DNA of 11,511 nucleotides, taken from the NCBI GenBank assembly GCA_009693745.1, contig SHWR01000034.1, forward strand, positions 1-11,511. The letters are read 5' to 3'. Position 1 is the first letter of the stretch. Each line of letters begins with the position of its first letter. The DNA comes from Candidatus Fonsibacter sp. Its GTDB lineage: Bacteria > Pseudomonadota > Alphaproteobacteria > Pelagibacterales > Pelagibacteraceae. Below, piece by piece: positions 6,367 through 11,511 of the stretch. A model generated the notes under the pieces. The model did not search any database. It saw only the letters and a program-made list of their open reading frames with translations, and had not been told where the DNA came from. Position numbers and translations under genes: made by a program.

Positions 6367-7392
6367 TTATGAGAAAAGTTTTTTATCGATTTTAAATTTA
6401 GTATTATTAATTAAAGCTTTTATAAAAGAAATCATTAATGGAAGTTCTTTAATTGTAAAATCTTTAATAATTTTATTTCCAATATCAAAAATAAGATCGG
6501 CTCCTTCAACTGTATCTTTTGGCATTTTATTCTTTTTTGCGTTTTTATATGTCAATCCCATTCCAATTAATTTACCCATTTTTGAATTTCTCCCACCTGT
6601 ACAGCTAACATACAAATCACCAACACCTGCTAAATCCATTACCGTAGATTCCTGGCCTCCTATCTTTTTAATAAAATAACACATCTCTGCAATTGACTGA
6701 TTAAATAAAGCAGCTGCAGTGTTAAGGTTTTTATTATTTTTTTCGTTTTTTAAATTTATTCCCATAGACGTTCCAATTATCATTGCATAAATATTTTTAA
6801 TTCCACCACAAGCTGCGACTCCTGTTACGTCTTTTGAACATTTTATCCTATAATAAGACGTCGATAAAATTTTAGATAAATTTTGAACTACAGAAATATT
6901 TTTGTTTGCAAAAATAACATTTGTAAAAACTCTGTTAGACAAATCAAATGCCAGACAAGGTCCTGCCGCAATAGAGATTTTTAAATTATTAACTTTTTTT
7001 TCAAATAAAAAATTTTTAACAGTATCAGGGTATACTTCGTAGCAATTTTTTTTATTAACATGCAATCCTTTTGTTAAAATTAAAATTTGTTGATTATTTT
7101 TAATTTTTCTTAATTGCTCTGATGCCCAATGAATTCCTTTAGAACTTACTCCTAAAACTATTAGATCTGTATCTTTTAATAAACTATTAAAACTGTCAAA
7201 TTTATAAAGTTTAACGTTATTTGGAATTTTAGATTTTAATGTTGGATGAATATTTTTATTAGATTTAATAATATCTATAAAATTATCTTCTAAATGAGTG
7301 CCCACAATTGAAACTTGATGGTTATTATCACTGCAGGGAACGGCAAAAGCAGTGCTCATCGAGCCTGCTCCTAAAATTAAAATTTTAGCCAT
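6367..7392 (-). CDS. gpsA: GpsA-like NAD(P)-dependent glycerol-3-phosphate dehydrogenase, divergent
   Basis: Expected to reduce dihydroxyacetone phosphate to sn-glycerol 3-phosphate for phospholipid synthesis in the cytoplasm. It has 341 residues, the usual GpsA length. There is an N-terminal Rossmann fold ILILGAGSMSTAF (4-16), TKGLH (107-111), GPCLAFDL (144-151) where GpsA has GPSFA, and CGGIKNIYAMIIGTSMGI (195-212) containing the expected catalytic Lys199. AGVGDLYVSCTGGRNSKMG (255-273) covers the substrate region, followed by VEGADL (295-300). Deviations are Ser13 in place of the third Gly of G-x-G-x-x-G, NQS where GpsA has TRG in the LITRGLxEM segment, and GRNS instead of SRNR. The protein could be a diverged paralogue with altered substrate. 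The ATG lies only 12 bases after the CCA end of tRNA-Arg, so both probably share one transcript. Confidence 0.8.
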   Translation of the reverse strand: MAKILILGAGSMSTAFAVPCSDNNHQVSIVGTHLEDNFIDIIKSNKNIHPTLKSKIPNNVKLYKFDSFNSLLKDTDLIVLGVSSKGIHWASEQLRKIKNNQQILILTKGLHVNKKNCYEVYPDTVKNFLFEKKVNNLKISIAAGPCLAFDLSNRVFTNVIFANKNISVVQNLSKILSTSYYRIKCSKDVTGVAACGGIKNIYAMIIGTSMGINLKNEKNNKNLNTAAALFNQSIAEMCYFIKKIGGQESTVMDLAGVGDLYVSCTGGRNSKMGKLIGMGLTYKNAKKNKMPKDTVEGADLIFDIGNKIIKDFTIKELPLMISFIKALINNTKFKIDKKLFS

Positions 7393-7404
7393 AATATATA
7401 AAAT

Positions 7405-7481
7405 TGGCGCGCCCTAAAGGATTCGAACCTCTGACCCTCGGTTTAGAAAACCGATGCTCTATCCAGCTGAGCTAAGGGCGC
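7405..7481 (-). tRNA. tRNA-Arg(TCT)
   Basis: A complete cloverleaf on the - strand. Acceptor arms GCGCCCT (complement of 7475-7481) and AGGGCGC (complement of 7409-7415) pair fully, with discriminator G and an encoded CCA (complement of 7405-7407). The D-arm contains AGCTCAGCTGGATAGAGC. The anticodon arm TCGGT/ACCGA encloses loop TTTCTAA with anticodon TCT (complement of 7445-7447). The T-arm carries GGTTCGAATCC. It reads AGA/AGG, and AGA is a favoured Arg codon in AT-rich genomes. It sits 56 bases after gap and 12 bases before the gpsA-like start, all on the same strand. Confidence 0.97.
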
Positions 7482-7500
7482 AACTAAATTTAAAGTAGTT

Positions 7501-7533
7501 TTAACAATTATTTTTTTTTAATCAATTTGTTAA
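7501..7533. repeat. AT-rich inverted repeat upstream of tRNA-Arg
   Basis: TTAACAA (7501-7507) and TTGTTAA (7527-7533) are perfect inverted arms 19 bases apart, extendable by two more A-T pairs with one bulge, flanking a run of T (7511-7519). It lies in the only spacer between gap and the tRNA, so it might be an operator or part of the tRNA promoter. No T-run follows the arms in the direction of transcription, so it is not a standard terminator. I see no clear -35/-10 pair here. Confidence 0.3.
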
Positions 7534-7537
7534 TGAT

Positions 7538-8569
7538 TTACGCTTTCATTAGAGCAATAGAGGTATCTAGCATGCGATTTGAAAAACCCCATTCATTATC
7601 ATACCAAGCTAATACTTTAACTAATTTACCGTCACTTGATACTCTTGTTTGAGTTGAGTCAAAAATACAAGAATAAGGATTATGATTAAAATCTATAGAT
7701 ACTAATTGTTCAGTGTTATACTGAATAATATTTGCGTAACTGCTCTTTGCTGCAGTTTTGATAATTTTATTAATATCTTTAACTGATGTTTTTTTCTTTG
7801 GTACAAAAGTTAGATCAACTAAAGAAACATTGTTAGTTGGAACTCTTACTGACAGCCCATCTAATTTACCTTCTAATTCTGGTATAACTAATCCAATAGA
7901 AGTTGCAGCTCCTGTCTTTGTTGGTATCATAGATAAAGCTGCTGCTCGTGCTCTTCGTAAATCATTATGATAAGCATCATTTAGCACTTGATCATTAGTA
8001 TAAGCATGAATTGTATTCATGATTCCTGACTCGATGCCTAAACTATCATTTAAGACCTTTGCAATTGGAGCTAAACAATTAGTGGTGCAAGAAGCATTTG
8101 ATACAATTGTATGTTTTTTTTTTAGTATTCTATGATTAACTCCATAAACAATTGTTGCATCGACTTCTTTTCCAGTTCCAGGTGAATATCCGGGACCTGA
8201 AATTAACACTTTTTTTGCTCCGGCATTGATATGCAATTGAGCATCACCTCTTGAAGAAAAGCGACCTGTGCATTCTAAAACTAAATCAACCCCTAGATCT
8301 TTCCAGGATGGTATATTTTTTAGATCTTTCTTATTTAAAAATTGAATTTTATCTTTATTAATAAAAATATAATTATCATTTGAAGTAACATCTTCATTAA
8401 ATTTTCCATGTGTAGAATCATATTTCAATAAATGTGCATTATCTTCTGCATTACCAGAGCCATTTATTGCTATAATTTGTAAATCATGTTTTTTTTTATT
8501 CTCATAATGAACTCTTAAAATTGTTCTTCCAATTCTACCAAATCCATTAATAGCAACTTTAATTGTCAT
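7538..8569 (-). CDS. gap: type I glyceraldehyde-3-phosphate dehydrogenase
   Basis: Interconverts glyceraldehyde 3-phosphate and 1,3-bisphosphoglycerate in glycolysis/gluconeogenesis; cytoplasmic, normally a tetramer. The 343 residues start with the Rossmann motif INGFGRIGR (7-15). The catalytic Cys161 lies in SNASCTTNCLAP (157-168), with its partner His188 in NTIHAYTNDQ (185-194). LRRARAAALSMIPT (204-217) and WYDNEWGFSNRMLD (322-335) are typical. The clade, judged from SIDFNHNPYS and DNEWGF, is the beta/gamma-proteobacterial Gap type that shares features with erythrose-4-phosphate dehydrogenase (Epd); the HAYTNDQ and CLAP segments favour GAPDH. Where NAD enzymes have Asn-Asp the coenzyme loop reads AINGSGN (Gly37), and Ala199-Tyr200 replace the usual Leu-Pro pair, so NADP use is conceivable. 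The ATG follows the ntrX stop by two bases. Confidence 0.94.
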   Translation of the reverse strand: MTIKVAINGFGRIGRTILRVHYENKKKHDLQIIAINGSGNAEDNAHLLKYDSTHGKFNEDVTSNDNYIFINKDKIQFLNKKDLKNIPSWKDLGVDLVLECTGRFSSRGDAQLHINAGAKKVLISGPGYSPGTGKEVDATIVYGVNHRILKKKHTIVSNASCTTNCLAPIAKVLNDSLGIESGIMNTIHAYTNDQVLNDAYHNDLRRARAAALSMIPTKTGAATSIGLVIPELEGKLDGLSVRVPTNNVSLVDLTFVPKKKTSVKDINKIIKTAAKSSYANIIQYNTEQLVSIDFNHNPYSCIFDSTQTRVSSDGKLVKVLAWYDNEWGFSNRMLDTSIALMKA

Positions 8570-8571
8570 AA

Positions 8572-9915
8572 TTAATCAATACCTAAAGATTTTAGTTTTC
8601 TATGTAAAGCACTTCTTTCCATTCCAATATAATCTGCAGTTTTAGAAACATTTCTATTGTGTCTATTAAGTTGAATTTGAAGATAATTTTTTTCAAATTT
8701 TTCTCTGGCCTCTTTTAATGGAAATTGAAATACATCTTCATTATTATTTTGTTTGACTATCGAAATTTTCAAAGATTCAGACAATATTTTATCAACATCT
8801 TCATTTTTACCAGAGGCCAAAATAACAACTCTCTCAATTAAATTTCTTAACTCTCTTACATTTCCTGGCCAATTATAATCATAAAAAACAGTATTTTTTG
8901 AATTTATGGAAATTGGTTTTAATCCATTGCTATCTGAGATTCTTTTAAGGAAATATTCGATTAAAAATGGGATATCTTCTTTTACATCTTTTAAATAAGG
9001 AGTTATTATTGGAATTACATTTATTCTATGAAAAAGATCCTCTCTAAAATTACCGAGTATAATTTCTTCATTTAAATTTTTACTAGTTGAACAAATGACT
9101 CTAATATTTACGCTAATTTCATTAGCTCCATTTACTCTATGAAATTTTTGTTCAGATAGGACTCTTAAAATTTTACCTTGCGTTTGCAATGGGACATCAG
9201 AAATATTATCAATTAATAATGTTCCATTATTAGATTTTTCAAAAACTCCTGAGATAATTTTATTATTATTCTCCGAACCAAATAATTCGAAATCAAAGTG
9301 ACTTGGATCTAAGATAGCTCCATTAACTACTTTAAATATATTATTAGATCTTAACGAGCTTTCATGAATAAGCCTACTAACTAATTCTTTTCCTGATCCT
9401 GCAGGACCAGAAATTAAAATACGACTATCTGTTTTTGAAAATTTACCTATAGCATTTCTTAGTTTTTCTATTGTTAATGAATTACCGATTAATTCGTTAG
9501 ATGAATAAAGATTTTTTTTTAAAGATTTATTTTCTTTTTTTAAAGAAGAGGTTTCAAGTGCTCTATTAACAAAATTTAATAATCTATCTTTATTAAAAGG
9601 TTTTTCCAAAAATTCAAAAGCACCAAATTTTATTGAATCAACAGCAATTTTAATATTTGCATGTCCTGAGATCATAATAACAGGAATATCAGTATCAATT
9701 GTTTTGATAAATTTTAATATATCTACCCCGTCTCTATTTTTTTCATCTAGTAAAACATCTAAGATTACCAAATCAGGTAATTTTTTTTTTATTTCTGATA
9801 AAGCTTTTTCAACGGTATCAGCTTCGCGAACATAAAAATTATTTTCTTTTAGGATTTCATGAACTGCAAATCTTATATCTTTTTCATCATCAATTAATAA
9901 AATTTCACTTCTCAT
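8572..9915 (-). CDS. ntrX: NtrX-type response regulator with degenerate AAA+ domain
   Basis: DNA-binding response regulator paired with NtrY; in alphaproteobacteria the pair is linked to nitrogen and redox control. Of its 447 residues, the receiver domain (about 3-120) has acidic pocket Asp9-Asp10, phospho-acceptor Asp53 in LVILDV, Ser83 and Lys105 in LEKPF. The AAA+ domain (about 138-368) has Walker A GPAGSGKE (170-177), FREDLFHRINVIP (290-302) and WPGNVREL (349-356). A Fis-type helix-turn-helix ends the protein (NVSKTADYIGMERSALHRK, 422-440). The GAFTGA loop needed to contact sigma-54 is absent: ELFGSE passes through NNNKIISGVFEK instead. Absence of GAFTGA is known for NtrX. Walker B reads LLIDNI (233-238), so the usual catalytic Glu is Asn237. 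It is thus likely a regulator of sigma-70 promoters. Start ATG shares a base with the ntrY stop (TAATG). Confidence 0.92.
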   Translation of the reverse strand: MRSEILLIDDEKDIRFAVHEILKENNFYVREADTVEKALSEIKKKLPDLVILDVLLDEKNRDGVDILKFIKTIDTDIPVIMISGHANIKIAVDSIKFGAFEFLEKPFNKDRLLNFVNRALETSSLKKENKSLKKNLYSSNELIGNSLTIEKLRNAIGKFSKTDSRILISGPAGSGKELVSRLIHESSLRSNNIFKVVNGAILDPSHFDFELFGSENNNKIISGVFEKSNNGTLLIDNISDVPLQTQGKILRVLSEQKFHRVNGANEISVNIRVICSTSKNLNEEIILGNFREDLFHRINVIPIITPYLKDVKEDIPFLIEYFLKRISDSNGLKPISINSKNTVFYDYNWPGNVRELRNLIERVVILASGKNEDVDKILSESLKISIVKQNNNEDVFQFPLKEAREKFEKNYLQIQLNRHNRNVSKTADYIGMERSALHRKLKSLGID

Positions 9916-11511
9916 TAAATAATCTTAATACTCAATTTAATTTTAGCTCCATTATTCTTTTCTAAAAAATTTAAATCACCACCATGCTCATGTAGAATTT
10001 TCGATACTATTGATAATCCGAGCCCTGAACCATGTTGTTTTGTCGAAGTTAAGGGAGTTATTAGGTCATTAACTGTAGATTTAAAGCCAACTCCATTGTC
10101 TTCAATTGTAATGTAAATAAAATCATTATTATTTTCTACTAATATATTTATTTTTCCTTTCAAATCTTTTTCTATGTCTTGTTTTTCATTAATAGATTCT
10201 AGTGAATTTTTAATAATATTTATCAAAACTCTGGAAATTTGATTTAGATCAAATTCAAAAATATCTTTAACGCTTCTATAATCTAAATTAAAAATTACTT
10301 TTTTTTCAGATAATTTATATAAATTAATGTTATCTTCCATTAATTTTTTTAAATTATTAACTTTTTTAATAGGTATTGGCATTCTTGCAAAGTCTGAAAA
10401 CTCATTTGCTAACTTTCCTATATCCTGAACCTGCCTTGATATTATATTTAAATAATTTTCAAAATCAGCTTTATCAACGTTAATTTGTTTTGAATATCTA
10501 TCCTTAATTCTCTCTAATGAAAGCGTAATTGGAGTTAATGGATTTTTAATTTCATGCGCAAGCTTTTTTGCTACCATTTCCCATGCTTGATATCTTTCTG
10601 ATAAAGCAATTTTATTTTTTTGTGATCGTATCTCTTGTGTCATTATATTAAATGTTTGATACAATTTTTTAAAATCATCACCTTCTTTTTCATCTTTTAA
10701 TTTTATATTAAGATTACCAGTAGCAACTTCTTTTGCTGCAAAAATTAATTTAATAATCGGTTTTGAAATTTTATTAGCTATATTTATTGCATATATACTA
10801 GACAATAAAATTAGTGAACTAACTATTACAATATAAACTACAGCAAAAGTAATTTGAAGACCGAGGCTATTAGACTTTAATTTATAATAAAATGTTGAAG
10901 CTTCCCCAGTTTTTTTTAAAAAATTAACAGTTTCAGGGTCGACATATCTTATCGTATACAAAAAAATATTCTCGTTATTATTTAATTTAACTAAAGCATT
11001 TGTTTGATTTTTATTAGCATCTGAGATTATTATTGTCTGTCCATTTTGAGCCATTTCAATAAAAGTTTTTAATGGTGTAATAAAATTATTCTTGTTGGAA
11101 AAAGATGTTGCAAATAAAAGAACGCCGTCTTTGTTAATTAAATAAGATTCTTCTATTTTTCTAAATCTAGATTGTTGATCAAAATAATTTTGAAAAAAAG
11201 ATTTGTTTTCTGAATATAAATTAAAATTACGATTTAAATCATTTGCCATTGCTAAAATTTCTCCTTTTATAGAGTTCTGGTTTTCCTCAAGATAATTTCT
11301 AGCAACTTCTACTGAGTTATTTACAACATCATTAACTTTTTTATCAAACCACTTTTCAATACCAAGGTTAAAAAGCATTAATGAAAAGACAGCTATAAAA
11401 ATTGATGGGATGGCAGTTACAAAAATAAAATATTTAATAAAATTTAAATTTGTACTTAATCCTGTAGTTTCTTTAGATTTATAAAAAAGAATTGCGAGTT
11501 TTATAAAAATT
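9915..11511 (-). CDS. ntrY: NtrY-type membrane sensor histidine kinase (N-terminus outside window)
   Basis: Sensor kinase that phosphorylates NtrX. The frame stays open to the window edge, giving 531 visible residues. The ATG at 11378 is internal: the 44 codons before it read as conserved NtrY sequence (FVTAIPSIFIAVFSLMLFNLG is a membrane helix crossing that Met). Numbered from that Met, there is a periplasmic domain (about 10-170), a membrane helix at 173-198, and HAMP (about 199-250). The HisKA domain has phospho-acceptor His275 in AHEIKNPLTPI, and the HATPase domain has N-box IIKNSLESI (388-396), G1 EDNGVGF (426-432) and G2 GSGLGLSI (450-457). HAMP joins HisKA through only about 15-25 residues (SQKNKIALSERYQAWEMVA). 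The PAS domain usual in NtrY is therefore missing. The stop overlaps the ntrX start by one base. Confidence 0.93.
   Translation of the reverse strand, partial: IFIKLAILFYKSKETTGLSTNLNFIKYFIFVTAIPSIFIAVFSLMLFNLGIEKWFDKKVNDVVNNSVEVARNYLEENQNSIKGEILAMANDLNRNFNLYSENKSFFQNYFDQQSRFRKIEESYLINKDGVLLFATSFSNKNNFITPLKTFIEMAQNGQTIIISDANKNQTNALVKLNNNENIFLYTIRYVDPETVNFLKKTGEASTFYYKLKSNSLGLQITFAVVYIVIVSSLILLSSIYAINIANKISKPIIKLIFAAKEVATGNLNIKLKDEKEGDDFKKLYQTFNIMTQEIRSQKNKIALSERYQAWEMVAKKLAHEIKNPLTPITLSLERIKDRYSKQINVDKADFENYLNIISRQVQDIGKLANEFSDFARMPIPIKKVNNLKKLMEDNINLYKLSEKKVIFNLDYRSVKDIFEFDLNQISRVLINIIKNSLESINEKQDIEKDLKGKINILVENNNDFIYITIEDNGVGFKSTVNDLITPLTSTKQHGSGLGLSIVSKILHEHGGDLNFLEKNNGAKIKLSIKII

Noticed and set aside
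7538..8569. Erythrose-4-phosphate dehydrogenase (epd) instead of gap
   Set aside because: DNEWGF and NRMLDT are Epd-like, but HAYTNDQ, CTTNCLAP and the TGAA segment fit the proteobacterial GAPDH clade better.
9915..11378. NtrY starting at the ATG at 11378
   Set aside because: The 44 codons before it are open and complete a conserved membrane helix (FVTAIPSIFIAVFSL), so the gene continues beyond the window.

Overview
The window is strongly AT-rich, tightly packed and free of insertion sequences, CRISPR arrays, rRNA and phage genes. Overlapping or near-abutting genes, very few spacers, the general L-amino-acid transporter set aapJQMP and a stand-alone ntrYX pair point to a SAR11 / Pelagibacterales-type marine alphaproteobacterium. 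This assignment rests on composition, gene content and protein character. No database search was possible.

Layout. The left end (1-1272) is on the + strand. It holds the 3' four fifths of a class I-type deoxyribodipyrimidine photolyase, open at the window edge. A 35-codon remnant of an FAD/NAD-binding oxidoreductase overlaps its stop codon by ATGA, and a hairpin plus T-run lies inside the remnant. Everything else (1283-11511) is on the - strand. In transcription order it reads: ntrY (5' end beyond the window), ntrX, gap, tRNA-Arg(TCT), gpsA-like dehydrogenase, a small GIY-YIG protein, then a likely new promoter and aapJ - hairpin - aapQ - aapM - aapP - exported DUF6134-like protein. The two blocks converge at about 1170-1283. 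No gene-free stretch exceeds about 115 bases.

How the genes fit together. NtrY/NtrX is a membrane sensor kinase / response regulator pair associated with nitrogen status. AapJQMP is a periplasmic-binding-protein-dependent importer of L-amino acids, a main nitrogen and carbon supply route in these cells. A GC-rich hairpin with an eight-T run between aapJ and aapQ should let the binding protein be made in excess over the permease and ATPase. GAPDH and the GpsA-like dehydrogenase sit at the triose-phosphate level of central carbon and glycerolipid metabolism. They appear joined to ntrYX by close packing, with a tRNA gene processed out between them.

Most unusual points. The photolyase operon looks as if it lost its second gene almost completely. 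The NtrX ATPase domain lacks the GAFTGA loop and has Asp-Asn in place of Asp-Glu in Walker B, so it is probably not an active sigma-54-type ATPase. NtrY lacks room for the PAS domain usual between HAMP and the histidine kinase core. The GpsA-like protein has altered motif residues, and GAPDH has an altered coenzyme loop. I see no defence system or other clearly new multi-gene system. This is mostly core genome with several local oddities.
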